Shown: one piece after another, positions 16,985 through 24,763 of the stretch
How the letters are laid out: each line of letters begins with the position of its first letter
How positions within the stretch are numbered: the first letter of the stretch is position 1
Assembly: GCA_018613035.1 (NCBI GenBank)
Contig: JAGGRA010000080.1
Location: 1 to 52,905, forward strand
Direction: 5' to 3'
Source of the DNA: Pseudomonas sp. ISL-84
GTDB lineage: Bacteria > Bacillota > Bacilli > Bacillales > Cytobacillaceae
Length of the DNA: 52,905 nt
Made by a program: the position numbers and the translations under genes
The notes under the pieces: generated by a model
What the model was told of the DNA's origin: nothing
Database searches by the model: none
The model's input: only the letters and a program-made list of their open reading frames with translations

Positions 16985-17342
16985 AAGGCAGCTCCTCCTT
17001 TGTTACAGGAACCTCTTCCGCCTTCCGCTGATCAAGAAACCGGACGGACTCCGCTACCACTTCTGTTACGTATATCCGTTTTTTCTCCTGATTATCATAA
17101 TGCCTCGTTTGGATTCTCCCTGTAATCCCGATCAGTGAACCCTTGCGGCAATATTGGGAGGTGTTCTCCGCTGTCTTTTTCCATAATGTGCATTGCACAA
17201 AATCGGCATCGATTACACCTTGCTGGTTTCGGTAATGGCGATTGACTGCCAGAGTAACATTCGTAACAGGGATTCCTTCCTGCGTCCGTTTCAATTCCGG
17301 ATCCCTCGTCAGCCTGCCGACCAGTGTGACTTGGTTTATCAT
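16965..17342 (-). CDS. ssbB: single-stranded DNA-binding protein SsbB
   Basis: OB-fold protein that coats single-stranded DNA, 125 residues. It begins M-I-N-Q-V-T-L-V-G-R-L-T-R-D-P-E-L, the standard Ssb start, with AAAGGAG upstream; the longer reading from 17450 has no family match in its first 36 residues. Length is close to the 113-residue competence-specific SsbB (YwpH) of B. subtilis and much shorter than the replicative SsbA. It lacks the usual acidic D-D-L/I-P-F tip, ending E-L-P-F-E-Q-S-I-R instead. Upstream ComK-type AT-boxes and the ywpF neighbour agree with the SsbB assignment, pointing to use during transformation. Confidence 0.88.
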   Translation of the reverse strand: MINQVTLVGRLTRDPELKRTQEGIPVTNVTLAVNRHYRNQQGVIDADFVQCTLWKKTAENTSQYCRKGSLIGITGRIQTRHYDNQEKKRIYVTEVVAESVRFLDQRKAEEVPVTKEELPFEQSIR

Positions 17343-17369
17343 ATATTCAACTCCTTTCTTGATGATCCC

Positions 17370-17399
17370 ATCATAACTGCAGATACACTTCGGTGTAAA
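17370..17399 (-). promoter_or_regulatory. candidate sigma-A promoter of ssbB
   Basis: TTTACA, 18 bases, TATGAT on the minus strand, 28 bases before the ssbB ATG. The ComK-type boxes lie directly upstream. Confidence 0.55.
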
Positions 17400-17405
17400 A
17401 ATGCC

Positions 17406-17502
17406 AAAATTAGATTTTAATTGCGCTTTTTTTACAAAAACACCCTCCAAAGTTTAATTTTCAGCCCCTTTTTTCAGAAAAATCCCTTGAAAATTCAATT
17501 TT
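17406..17502 (-). promoter_or_regulatory. three phased ComK AT-boxes
   Basis: Two perfect AAAA-N5-TTTT boxes (17406-17418, 17490-17502) and one with a single mismatch between them (17449-17461). Gaps are 30 and 28 bases, so centres are 43 and 41 bases apart, about four helical turns. ComK binds pairs of such boxes in front of late competence genes. Confidence 0.6.
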
Positions 17503-17539
17503 TACTGCCCAGATAAATAAAATTCGACAAACCGCCAAA

Positions 17540-17568
17540 TTCGCTTTCAGCCACTCCTGTGTTATAAT
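17540..17568 (+). promoter_or_regulatory. candidate extended -10 promoter of ywpF
   Basis: TATAAT (17563-17568) preceded by TGT; the -35 (TTCGCT) is weak. It lies about 55 bases before the ywpF ATG. Confidence 0.5.
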
Positions 17569-17624
17569 TTCTATATATAATTATCGGAAAAGAATGATTA
17601 ATAAAAAAGAGATGGAGGTAAAGG

Positions 17625-18080
17625 ATGAAAACATTTAAACTTGTTTCCCTGCAGTTAGTGGAAGAAGACGGTCTGGTTGATATTGAATTGGATGATGGAT
17701 TAATCATTAATAAAGAAGACGAAAAGAGCAACTGGCTGCTTGAAGCCTATATTGATAAGTCATATATTGATTATTTTAAAAAACGTGCTGACAATAAGGA
17801 CGAGTTAATAATCCAAGTGGTCATTACGAAGCGAGAAAATGATCCGGCTGCATTCCAGACGAAAATTACCTCTATCAAAGAACTTGAAAACCACATTAGC
17901 ATCCTTTTTGAAGGCTCTTTAAAAAGAACGAAAAACGATTACGCCGAACTATTGCTTCAGGACCTGCTCGGGAAAGGCTTTAAGGGTGACAATCTCCTTG
18001 ATGAGTTTAAAGACAAGATGCAAAGCAAACCGCGCCTTGCCGCTGCCAAGAAACAAAATAAAGAAACTCCCGTTCAATAA
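17625..18080 (+). CDS. ywpF: YwpF-like protein
   Basis: Soluble 151-residue protein of the YwpF family, of unknown function. It starts M-K-T-F-K-L-V-S-L-Q-L with GGAGG 8 bases upstream. The N-terminal two thirds alternate beta strands and turns; the last 25 residues are lysine-rich. In B. subtilis ywpF is divergent from or next to ssbB, as here. The stop codon lies in the loop of a bidirectional terminator. Identification rests on sequence recall and synteny, with no catalytic motif. Confidence 0.8.
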   Translation: MKTFKLVSLQLVEEDGLVDIELDDGLIINKEDEKSNWLLEAYIDKSYIDYFKKRADNKDELIIQVVITKRENDPAAFQTKITSIKELENHISILFEGSLKRTKNDYAELLLQDLLGKGFKGDNLLDEFKDKMQSKPRLAAAKKQNKETPVQ

Positions 18081-18096
18081 AGACGGGAGTTTTTAT
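18064..18096 (+). terminator. terminator overlapping the ywpF stop
   Basis: A 10-bp stem (AAACTCCCGT / ACGGGAGTTT) followed by TTATT. The ywpF stop codon is in the loop. It also faces the 3' end of the leftward gene and may serve both. Confidence 0.85.
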
Positions 18097-18108
18097 TATT
18101 TATATATA

Positions 18109-18683
18109 TTAATGCACTAACACACTGTCAAATACGTCCGTACCATCTGTCAGCTTTAAATGAAGCTGTTCTATAATATATTCGACATCCTGTTTGCGGT
18201 AATTGAGCAATGGAAGATCCTCTTGATAAGCCTTGTAATAAAGAATAGAGGCAATCTTAAGCTCCTCTTCCCCAGCAGGCATTAGCTGCTGCGCTTTTTT
18301 TTTAGCTCTTCCTTCATCACTTCAATGACATACTTGGCTTCCATTTTACAGGAATAGTCATAGTTTTCTTCAAGCTGTTCCTGAAGCTCTGCTATCTCAT
18401 CCATTTGCTTCTCTGACGGCTTTTCAGATAAGATCTTATTGATGACTTCATTGATTTTGACAGCCAGCTGTTCATGAAAAACAGGATCCGCTTTCGTCTC
18501 CTCGCTGATCTGGCTATACCAGGATGCGTGGTTGATTATGTATTCGCGCCATTCTGCTACAAAGTTTTGCATATTAAATTTATCTTCATTCCAATTAATT
18601 CCGCTCATATAAGATTCAAATGAAGTGGTGATCGAACGAGAAATGCTGATTTTTATCCCCTGAGAAAGATCTTTAAACGCCAT
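18109..18683 (-). CDS. hypothetical protein split by a frameshift at an A9 tract
   Basis: Helical protein without recognised domain. As it stands the ORF stops at 18282 just after a run of nine A (minus strand, 18295-18303). One extra A would join it to a further 61 codons in good coding shape (A-Q-Q-L-M-P-A-G-E-E-E-L-K-I-A-S-I-L-Y-Y ...) ending at 18109, giving about 190 residues. Either the A run has lost a base (in the cell or in sequencing) or slippage makes both forms. The ATG at 18683 is the likely start; the longer TTG reading from 18704 has no ribosome-binding site. It sits between ywpF and a lipoprotein gene. Function unknown. Confidence 0.6.
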
Positions 18684-18833
18684 CCTTGTAAAAGTACCCC
18701 CCAATTGTTAAATCTAATCTATATATCCATATAATTCTTATCTTTAATCATATCATAAATACGTTACCATAAGTGTGCAGGAAAAACTAAAAAACATGCT
18801 CAATATATGGTAAAAGATCCATTTTTTTAAACA

Positions 18834-18858
18834 GAAAAAGGACAGGTTCCCCTGTCCC
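18834..18858 (-). terminator. intrinsic terminator of the lipoprotein gene
   Basis: Minus-strand stem GGACAG / CTGTCC followed by TTTTTCTG, 10 bases after the stop codon. Confidence 0.82.
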
Positions 18859-18867
18859 TTGCCTTTA

Positions 18868-19164
18868 TTACTGATCTTTATTATTTTCGTCTTGCATATC
18901 AAGATTGTCTTCTACAGCATCTTCGCCCGGCTCGTTGTTGTCTTCCATAACATCACCGTCATCGTCAGTGTTGATGTCATTGTCCCCGCCGTTCTCATTT
19001 AATTCGTTGGTCACGTCGCCATTTTCACCATTCATACCGCCATTTTCATCTTCCATGATTGTATCGTCTTCTGGCGGCGGCTCCTGGTCATCTGTGGCAC
19101 AGCCTGCTAAAAGCATTGCTGAAAGGACAGAACCTCCGATAAGTTTTAAAAGCTTTTTATTCAT
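18868..19164 (-). CDS. small acidic lipoprotein
   Basis: A 98-residue lipoprotein: signal peptide with lipobox L-L-A-G-C (C22), so the mature protein is lipid-anchored outside the membrane. The mature part is low-complexity, almost only D, E, N and G, with no folded domain visible. Such tails can bind cations or act as spacers, but no role can be assigned. AAAGGAG lies before the ATG and a terminator follows, so it is a stand-alone unit between the split hypothetical gene and fabZ. Confidence 0.78.
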   Translation of the reverse strand: MNKKLLKLIGGSVLSAMLLAGCATDDQEPPPEDDTIMEDENGGMNGENGDVTNELNENGGDNDINTDDDGDVMEDNNEPGEDAVEDNLDMQDENNKDQ

Positions 19165-19283
19165 CGTAAAAGCTCCTTTCCTAAGTTGTATTTGTTGACC
19201 TGCTGCACTGGTCTTCCTTTATATTTCCCAAAAACTGAAACAACTTGCATAGATTTTTTGTTTCTTTTTAATTGCTTTTTTCA

Positions 19284-19317
19284 TAAAAAAAATCCCGCAC
19301 AGCATGTACGGGATTTT
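19284..19317 (-). terminator. intrinsic terminator of fabZ
   Basis: Minus-strand stem AAAATCCCG / CGGGATTTT with an 11-base loop followed by a T-run, 9 bases after the fabZ stop. Confidence 0.88.
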
Positions 19318-19326
19318 CAATAGATA

Positions 19327-19755
19327 TTATCGTTCAATCGCAAACATAATCTCGGCTTCCATCGCCACTTCATCGCCCACTTTGGCAACTGCTTTTCCTT
19401 TTCCAATTCCTCTGCGGACAGAGAGTAATTCGACTTCCATGATGAGTGTATCTCCCGGGCGGACCTGGCGCTTCCATCGGCATTTTTCAACACCAGCGAA
19501 AAATGCCAGCTTTCCTTTATATTCATCAAGAGACAGCAGAGCTACCGCACCAGTTTGAGCGCACGCTTCCAAAGTAAGGCAGCCGGGAAATACGTTGTAA
19601 TTAGGAAAATGACCATTAAAAACTTCCTCGTTCGCACTCACATTCTTCTTCCCAACTGCTCTTTTTCCAGGCTCCAGCTCTTCAATGGAATCCACAAACA
19701 AAAAAGGATAACGGTGCGGAATAATTTCTTTAATTTCTTCAACATTTAATTTCAA
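19327..19755 (-). CDS. fabZ: (3R)-hydroxyacyl-ACP dehydratase FabZ
   Basis: Removes water from (3R)-hydroxyacyl-ACP in each round of fatty-acid elongation; cytoplasmic hot-dog-fold enzyme. The motif [13 protein letters not shown] opens the protein and the catalytic histidine and glutamate are in [18 protein letters not shown]. Starting from TTG 19755 gives 142 residues, the family length (141 in B. subtilis), with GAGGGAG 9 bases upstream; the longer reading from 19806 adds unrelated residues. Its place next to flhO-flhP is the same as ywpB (fabZ) in B. subtilis. It has its own terminator. Confidence 0.95.
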   Translation of the reverse strand: MKLNVEEIKEIIPHRYPFLFVDSIEELEPGKRAVGKKNVSANEEVFNGHFPNYNVFPGCLTLEACAQTGAVALLSLDEYKGKLAFFAGVEKCRWKRQVRPGDTLIMEVELLSVRRGIGKGKAVAKVGDEVAMEAEIMFAIER

Positions 19756-19981
19756 TGACTTTCGCTCCCTCATAGGTATGTAATAATTAGTACCAGATAC
19801 TAACAATAGCTTACACTTATTTTACTAAAAAAAGCGGCTTTGGCAAAGGGGTGGCTGATTTTAGGTGAATTTCCGGCATTTTATGTTTGGAGACGAAGGC
19901 ACAGCTAACTTTTTTATTAAGAAAGCAGATTTGAAAAACCTTAATTTTTCAAATGTTATCTTCAATTGGGATTGCCACTAA

Positions 19982-20013
19982 AGAAAGCAGAGGACAGATC
20001 CTCTGCTTTCTTA
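19982..20013. terminator. 14-bp perfect hairpin, possible terminator
   Basis: AAGAAAGCAGAGGA pairs with TCCTCTGCTTTCTT around CAGA. T-rich flanks occur on both sides, but there is no clean T-run and no adjacent gene end. Confidence 0.5.
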
Positions 20014-20039
20014 CAAAATAGCTCCGTTAACCTAGTCTG

Positions 20040-20150
20040 CTGATTTCCACTCCACGCCCTCGCTTTTCCATGTTAAGCAATAATCCTGTGGGGTTACCGC
20101 TGGCTCGCTTCTACCGCGGGAGTCTCATACCATGCGATTTAACATAGCCT
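20040..20150. repeat. degenerate copy of the GTTGATTTCCGCTCC repeat
   Basis: TGATTTCCACTCCACGCC followed by CTCGCTTTTCC and, later, CCGCGGGAGTCTC resemble blocks of the 22475-22657 element, with many changes. Confidence 0.45.
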
Positions 20151-20189
20151 CTCACAAAAAAAGAAGGCCAGCGCCCTCCTTCTTTGCTT

Positions 20190-20459
20190 CTATTCCTTTT
20201 CAACCAGCTCCATTATATGTGTCCACGTTGATTTTGTGAAAATGTCCTTCACTTCTCCGTTGCCCAATACCCCGTATCCGACAGCGGCTCCGGCCATAAC
20301 GCTCAGGAAAATTAAAAGTGCTACAATAATAATCCGAAGCCAGATTGGAATAAGGCGAACGCGAATCCGCCCTTTACGCGGTGCTTCTTCTTTGCTGCGT
20401 TCTTTCTTCAGTTGTTCGCGCGTCTTGACTGCTTCTTGATTACTGTTGTTTACAGACAT
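20190..20459 (-). CDS. EpuA-like membrane protein ('RNA polymerase subunit beta' family, PF11772)
   Basis: An 89-residue protein with a polar, strongly charged N-terminus (1-40, K/R/E-rich), one membrane helix (about 43-65) and a short outside tail. The segment R-I-R-V-R-L-I-P-I-W-L-R-I-I-I is the family hallmark. Databases often label this family DNA-directed RNA polymerase subunit beta because of a neighbour relation, but it is not a polymerase core subunit; in other Firmicutes EpuA has been linked to cell-envelope function. It lies 18 bases after flhP and probably shares its transcript. Confidence 0.8.
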   Translation of the reverse strand: MSVNNSNQEAVKTREQLKKERSKEEAPRKGRIRVRLIPIWLRIIIVALLIFLSVMAGAAVGYGVLGNGEVKDIFTKSTWTHIMELVEKE

Positions 20460-20477
20460 TCTACTTTCCCCTTTTAC

Positions 20478-21305
20478 CTAACGTATTCCGTTAATGAGGC
20501 CCATCATTTGATCGGCCATTGACACGGATCTTGATTGAAATTGATAAGCACGCTGCAGGTTGATCAAATCTGTCATCTCTTTGGACATGTCTACGTTGGA
20601 TTGTTCAAGAGCGCCTTGTGCCATTCCAACTTGGCCGCGGAGAGCTCCGTTCAGCTCGGTAAAAATCTCCTCGCCCTCGATTCCATCTGGAAGCCCAAGC
20701 AAATTCCCGCCTTTTTGCTCGAGAAATTGCGGCTTGTTCATTTGGACAACACTTAGATTAAACTCCTGCACATCACCATTTGCCGCTTCTGCTATAAAAC
20801 GTCCATTTTCAGTTACATTATAATTTTTAGCTTGTCCATTTATTATAATTGAATTGTTATTTTCATCAAGGACAGGATAACCGTCTCCTGTCACGAGCAT
20901 TGTCTCATTTTCCGAAACGGGTGTTAAGTAAAAAGCACCGTCTCTTGTAAAACGGACAGCTGTGCCCGCATCTGTCTGCTCAAGCACCCGGAAGTACTGG
21001 CCTTCCTTTGTAAAAGCCAGATCAAGCGGACGCTCTGTGGCTTTAAGTGCTCCCTGCTTCATAACGATTTGGGATTGCGCCAGCTTTGCCCCAACACCCT
21101 GCCGAATGCCTGCTGGTGTTAATCTTTCAGCTTCGAAATCCTGATTCTTTTGGTTATTGTATTGCTGGAAAAGCAAGTCGGTAAAATTGGCTTCCTTGCG
21201 CTTATAGCCAGTTGTATCAATATTCGCCATATTGTGGCTGACGATATCCATCTGCTTTTGCAGCTGGGCGAGCGTATTGGTCGCTGTAATCATCGTTCTG
21301 TTCAT
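20478..21305 (-). CDS. flhP: flagellar rod/hook-basal-body protein FlhP
   Basis: Distal-rod-type flagellar protein, 275 residues. The N-terminus has the FlgG-family motif Q-K-Q-M-D-I-V-S-H-N-M-A-N-I-D-T-T-G-Y-K-R and the C-terminus the matching S-N-V-D-M-S-K-E-M-T-D-L-I-N-L-Q-R-A-Y-Q-F-Q-S-R; these two ends form the coiled-coil D0 domain that builds the axial structure, with the middle being D1. It follows flhO by about 35 bases, as in B. subtilis, and the pair encode two related rod proteins assembled on the basal body. Confidence 0.92.
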   Translation of the reverse strand: MNRTMITATNTLAQLQKQMDIVSHNMANIDTTGYKRKEANFTDLLFQQYNNQKNQDFEAERLTPAGIRQGVGAKLAQSQIVMKQGALKATERPLDLAFTKEGQYFRVLEQTDAGTAVRFTRDGAFYLTPVSENETMLVTGDGYPVLDENNNSIIINGQAKNYNVTENGRFIAEAANGDVQEFNLSVVQMNKPQFLEQKGGNLLGLPDGIEGEEIFTELNGALRGQVGMAQGALEQSNVDMSKEMTDLINLQRAYQFQSRSVSMADQMMGLINGIR

Positions 21306-21339
21306 ATTTCTCCCCCCTTAATGGGTTTGCTGCGGGACC

Positions 21340-22179
21340 TTACCCGATCCGTCCGACTTCATTTGCCGCTTTTTCCATACTGCGATCATAGGCCTGAAGG
21401 ACCTTTTGATTGGCCTCAAAAGAACGGTAGGCAGTCAGCATATCTGTCATTGTTCTGGATGCATCCACATTGGAGCGTTCCAGATAGCCCTGCTGCAGCT
21501 TAAATTGTACACCATCTGCATTATAGGCATCTTCCACAACACTGTCATCAGCAGCAGCGAACAGTCCGTCGCCTTCTTTCCTCAAGCTCTCAGGGTTTTC
21601 AGCAAAGGCAATTCCAAGTCTAGCTGTTTCGCCAGCTTCACCGGTTAAGATACCATTCTCATTAACAGTAAACCTGTCGCTTGAAAGCTGAATCCGCTCG
21701 CCTTCGTTATCCAAAATATATAATCCGCTGGCAGTCGTTAAAAAGCCATTGCCATCGATTGTGAAATTTCCGTTTCTTGTGTAGCGCGGCTGGCCATCTG
21801 CACCTGATACTGTATAAAAAACCGAACCTCTTAGACCGCTTTCGGGATTTATCGGCATATTGATATCCAGAAGTGCCAGATCCGTGTTTAAACCCGTATC
21901 CTTTAAATCCCCCTGCATAAAGGATGGCAGGGTCTCCTGCATATATACACCTGTATTAAGGCTGCCGATCCTTTTGTTTAAAGGAAGATTCAAGCCGCCT
22001 TCAGTGGGAACAGACTGCTGGTCAAACCGCTGCAGCAGCATCTCGGGAAAAGCCCTCATACTCGTTTGGTCAGCCTTAAACCCCGGGGTATTGGCATTAG
22101 CCATATTATTTGTCAGCACTTCCGTCCTCCGCTGCTGGGCAAGCATCCCGGAAGCCGCCGTATAAAAACCTCTAAACAT
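21340..22179 (-). CDS. flhO: flagellar rod/hook-basal-body protein FlhO
   Basis: 279 residues from M-F-R-G-F-Y-T-A-A-S-G-M, the normal FlhO start, with AGAGGTG 6 bases before the ATG at 22179; the longer reading from 22206 adds nine unrelated residues. The N-terminal L-T-N-N-M-A-N-A-N-T-P-G-F-K and C-terminal S-N-V-D-A-S-R-T-M-T-D-M-L-T-A-Y-R-S-F motifs are those of FlgF/FlgG-like rod proteins. Together with flhP it forms a conserved operon in Bacillus between mbl and fabZ. Confidence 0.92.
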   Translation of the reverse strand: MFRGFYTAASGMLAQQRRTEVLTNNMANANTPGFKADQTSMRAFPEMLLQRFDQQSVPTEGGLNLPLNKRIGSLNTGVYMQETLPSFMQGDLKDTGLNTDLALLDINMPINPESGLRGSVFYTVSGADGQPRYTRNGNFTIDGNGFLTTASGLYILDNEGERIQLSSDRFTVNENGILTGEAGETARLGIAFAENPESLRKEGDGLFAAADDSVVEDAYNADGVQFKLQQGYLERSNVDASRTMTDMLTAYRSFEANQKVLQAYDRSMEKAANEVGRIG

Positions 22180-22474
22180 CGAGTTCACCTCTAAATGAAA
22201 AGCCAATTTTCAAACCAAAACCGCACACTTATTCACGATACTTCTATTATAAGAAAATTTCCGACAATAAACATTAAAAATTTGAAGAAAAAAGTCAGAA
22301 TTTGAAAAAAGTTGTACCTTTTATTGATCGGCAGGTTTAGAGGAATGTTTATCACAAATAATCTTTTGATAATGAGCCATTGTAGTGATCTGGATTTCAT
22401 TTCTCTTCCGCGTGGTAATTTTCTATTTGGCTCTTTTCGTATAGATTGTTGTTTTTGGCTTTTAAAGCTTGCCC

Positions 22475-22657
22475 GTTGATTTCCGCTCCAGTCACGCAGC
22501 GAACCCGCGGGGAGGAACGGGAGCCTCCTCGGCGTTTCACGGGGTCTCCCGCTCCCTCTCTTCCCGCAGGACATTGAATAAACTTCTTTGAATAGACACC
22601 GCACGAAGAAAATGCGAATGCATTTTCGAGGATCGAGTGCCTTCCACTCCAATCAAC
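22475..22657. repeat. 183-bp interspersed repeat with GTTGATT ends
   Basis: It begins GTTGATTTCCGCTCCAG and ends CCACTCCAATCAAC, so the outermost 7 bases are inverted repeats. Inside are G/C-rich blocks (CCCGCGGGGAGG, GGGAGCCTCCTCGGCG, GGGGTCTCCCGC) that fold on themselves. A 22-base solo version is at 34226 and a worn copy at 20040. I recall similar blocks between genes of many Bacillaceae, but cannot name the element. Its position is in the 750-bp gene-free gap between flhO and mbl. Confidence 0.65.
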
Positions 22658-22719
22658 TCAGTAATTAAAACTAGTTTGTAACTTTGCAAAAACAGCCATT
22701 ATCTTTATTTTTATTCCAG

Positions 22720-22800
22720 TTATATCCGTCAGTTCGACTTTGTTTATCGGTCAGTTTTTAATTTTATCGGTCAATTTTTCAATATATCAGTCACTTTGCG
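22720..22800 (+). repeat. 20-bp tandem repeat, 4 units
   Basis: GTCA recurs at 22728, 22750, 22770 and 22790 (periods 22, 20, 20) inside units of the form TTATCGGTCANTTTTTNAAT. It is related to the arrays at 16481 and 35742. Confidence 0.6.
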
Positions 22801-22893
22801 CCACACCAACTTTTCAACATATGTACGATAGTAATAGGATATTAAACCAGTGACTGCATCAGCAATGAAGCAGAATCCCTTCGCTGGAAAAAC

Positions 22894-22921
22894 AGAAAAA
22901 ACCCGCCAATCAAGGCAGGTT
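22894..22921 (-). terminator. intrinsic terminator of mbl
   Basis: Minus-strand stem ACCTGCC / GGCGGGT with one T-G pair, followed by TTTTTCTG, 8 bases after the mbl stop. Confidence 0.82.
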
Positions 22922-22929
22922 CATTCTTT

Positions 22930-23931
22930 TTAAATAAGCTTTCTTTTAGGAAGCTTATCAATATTATCAAGCATAATGCCTGTTCCGATGGCCACACAAT
23001 CCATTGGATTTTCTGCAATGAGGACTGGCACTTTCAGCTCTTCAGCAAGCAGCTGATCAATGCCGTGAAGCAGCGCGCCGCCGCCTGTTAAAATAACGCC
23101 ACGGTCAATGATGTCTGCAGATAATTCTGGCGGTGTACGTTCAAGTACACTTCTCGCAGCTTGTACGATCACATCTACTGACTCGCTTAAAGCTCCTTGG
23201 ATTTCTTCTGAACGAACGGTAATCGTTCTTGGAAGACCTGAAACCATGTCCCGGCCGCGGATCTCCATTTCTTCGCTTTTAGACCCAGGGAAAACCGTAC
23301 CGATTGTCGTTTTGATATTTTCGGCTGTCCTTTCCCCGATTAGGAGCTTGTACGCCTTTTTAATATACTGAAGGATTTCATTATCAAACTTATCTCCGGC
23401 CATTTTGATGGATGAAGATGTAACAATGTCACCCATAGATAAAACAGCTACATCCGTTGTACCGCCGCCGATATCCACGACCATATTTCCGCTAGGCTGG
23501 AAGATATCCATCCCTGCTCCAATCGCAGCTACCTTTGGCTCTTCTTCAAGGTATACTTTTTTGCCGCCGCTTTTTTCAGCAGCTTCCCTAATCGCCTTCT
23601 GTTCAACACCTGTGACATTTGTCGGACAGCAAATTAAAATACGGGGCTTGGACAAAAAGCCTTTGACGTTTAATTTGTTGATAAAATGTTTCAGCATCGC
23701 TTCCGTTACATCAAAGTCAGCAATAACTCCATCTTTCAGCGGACGGATGGCCATGATATTTCCCGGTGTACGGCCGACCATGCGGCGCGCTTCTTCGCCC
23801 ACAGCCAGCACCTTATTCGTATTTTTATCAATCGCCACAACAGACGGTTCATTCAGCACAATTCCGCGGCCTTTAACGTGGATCAGCACGTTCGCCGTTC
23901 CTAAATCAATCCCTATATCCCTTGCAAACAT
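22930..23931 (-). CDS. mbl: MreB-like cell-shape protein Mbl
   Basis: Bacterial actin homologue, 333 residues, which forms membrane-bound filaments that guide wall synthesis along the cell cylinder. It begins M-F-A-R-D-I-G-I-D-L-G-T-A-N (phosphate 1 loop), followed by the phosphate 2 motif D-I-G-G-G-T-T-D and the adenosine motif T-G-G-G-A-L-L-H-G. GGAGG precedes the ATG at 23931; the longer reading from 23955 adds eight unrelated residues. The sequence matches Mbl rather than MreB or MreBH closely (for example R-P-L-K-D-G-V-I-A-D-F and the K-L-P-K-R-K-L end). It lies between spoIIID and flhO as in B. subtilis. Confidence 0.96.
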   Translation of the reverse strand: MFARDIGIDLGTANVLIHVKGRGIVLNEPSVVAIDKNTNKVLAVGEEARRMVGRTPGNIMAIRPLKDGVIADFDVTEAMLKHFINKLNVKGFLSKPRILICCPTNVTGVEQKAIREAAEKSGGKKVYLEEEPKVAAIGAGMDIFQPSGNMVVDIGGGTTDVAVLSMGDIVTSSSIKMAGDKFDNEILQYIKKAYKLLIGERTAENIKTTIGTVFPGSKSEEMEIRGRDMVSGLPRTITVRSEEIQGALSESVDVIVQAARSVLERTPPELSADIIDRGVILTGGGALLHGIDQLLAEELKVPVLIAENPMDCVAIGTGIMLDNIDKLPKRKLI

Positions 23932-24490
23932 TTCTTTTCGTTCCTCCTTGCACAAATGGCCAGCTTATGTCCGCAGCTTTGAAGGCTCTCTCTATTTCGG
24001 CTTTCTTAAAGCGAACTTCGCTTTTTTAAATTTTTAGTTAAAGGTCTAAGTAGTTTTTTCTTAACACAGCAGTTTAAGCCACGCAAAAGAATCAGTTCTT
24101 TTTCCTAAAAAGAAATGATCTTGCCTGACACTCTTTGGCGTCCTAGTCATTACGAACCAGGTTCTATCCTAATTTTATATTTTAACACATTCTTTGTGAA
24201 TACAGTAACATTTTGTAAAAAACTGTGTGACTTTTTGAGGAATTTTGTCGTAAAAAGGGGATTAATGAAGGCGACTTATGAAGGGGCTTAAAAGCATAAG
24301 GAAAGGCCACATTGCCGGCCAAAAAAACAACTTATGATCTCGAGCCCCCGGGAGCCGCTGTGAGGTTATTCATAAAGCTTAAAATTTGGGACTGCACAGC
24401 TTTAAAGGAAACTGCCAAAGCAACTGTAAAGCACGGCTAAAAACGCTGGTTTCCAGCCGGAGACGCCTGAGCGGGCGCCTTGCGCTTTTC
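23932..24490. other. gene-free gap between mbl and spoIIID
   Basis: No credible gene on either strand. The part next to spoIIID (24428-24492) is G/C-rich with several small hairpins and is described separately; the remainder is AT-rich leader for mbl. Confidence 0.5.
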
Positions 24491-24492
24491 TC
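24428..24492 (-). repeat. hairpin-rich repeat abutting the spoIIID stop
   Basis: Reading leftwards from the spoIIID stop codon: AGAAAAGCGCAAGGCGCC, then CCGGCTGGAAACCAGCG. The start AGAAAAGCG-AGGC is shared with the repeat at 32471. Two small perfect hairpins are visible (GCTGG / CCAGC and GGCGC / GCGCC-like). It may be a copy of a dispersed Bacillaceae repeat. Confidence 0.4.
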
Positions 24493-24763
24493 ATTTAACT
24501 GGCTCTTCTTCCATTTCTTCTTTTTTATACTTCATTTTTGTGGCTTCACCACCGCGCAAATGGCGGATCGATTTATGATAATCCAGTATTTCCTTTACTT
24601 CGTTTGCCAGTTCAGGATTGATTTCAGGTAGTCTTTCCGTTAGGTCTTTATGGACTGTACTTTTGGATACGCCAAACTCCTTCGCGATTACGCGAACCGT
24701 TTTTTTCGTCTCCACGATATACTTTCCAATCTTGATAGTTCTCTCTTTGATGTAATCGTGCAC
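24491..24763 (-). CDS. spoIIID: sporulation transcription factor SpoIIID
   Basis: Small DNA-binding protein, 90 residues, which activates and represses genes in the mother cell after sigma-E. It starts with GTG as V/M-H-D-Y-I-K-E-R-T-I-K-I-G-K, with GGGGAGGG 8 bases upstream; the ORF extended to 24904 is much longer than the family (93 in B. subtilis). The helix-turn-helix is about residues 23-42 (V-R-V-I-A-K-E-F-G-V-S-K-S-T-V-H-K-D-L) and the basic C-terminal region is present. It is next to mbl, as in B. subtilis. I do not see a convincing sigma-E promoter, though GAATACAGT near 24825 could be its -10. Confidence 0.95.
   Translation of the reverse strand: MHDYIKERTIKIGKYIVETKKTVRVIAKEFGVSKSTVHKDLTERLPEINPELANEVKEILDYHKSIRHLRGGEATKMKYKKEEMEEEPVK

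Larger units (their letters stand above)
19756..20189. other. gene-free stretch with hairpin and degraded repeat
   Basis: No gene. It contains a 14-bp perfect stem (19982-19995 / 20000-20013) with a 4-base loop, and at 20040-20150 a worn copy of the GTTGATTTCCGCTCC repeat family seen intact at 22475-22657. Confidence 0.55.

Noticed and set aside
17523..17530. Extra REP start (TTCGACAA) near ywpF, and another at 33731
   Set aside because: Only 7-8 bases match and the GGTACC core is absent.
23405..24037. 210-codon rightward ORF over mbl
   Set aside because: Antisense shadow of mbl, which is strongly conserved in its own frame.
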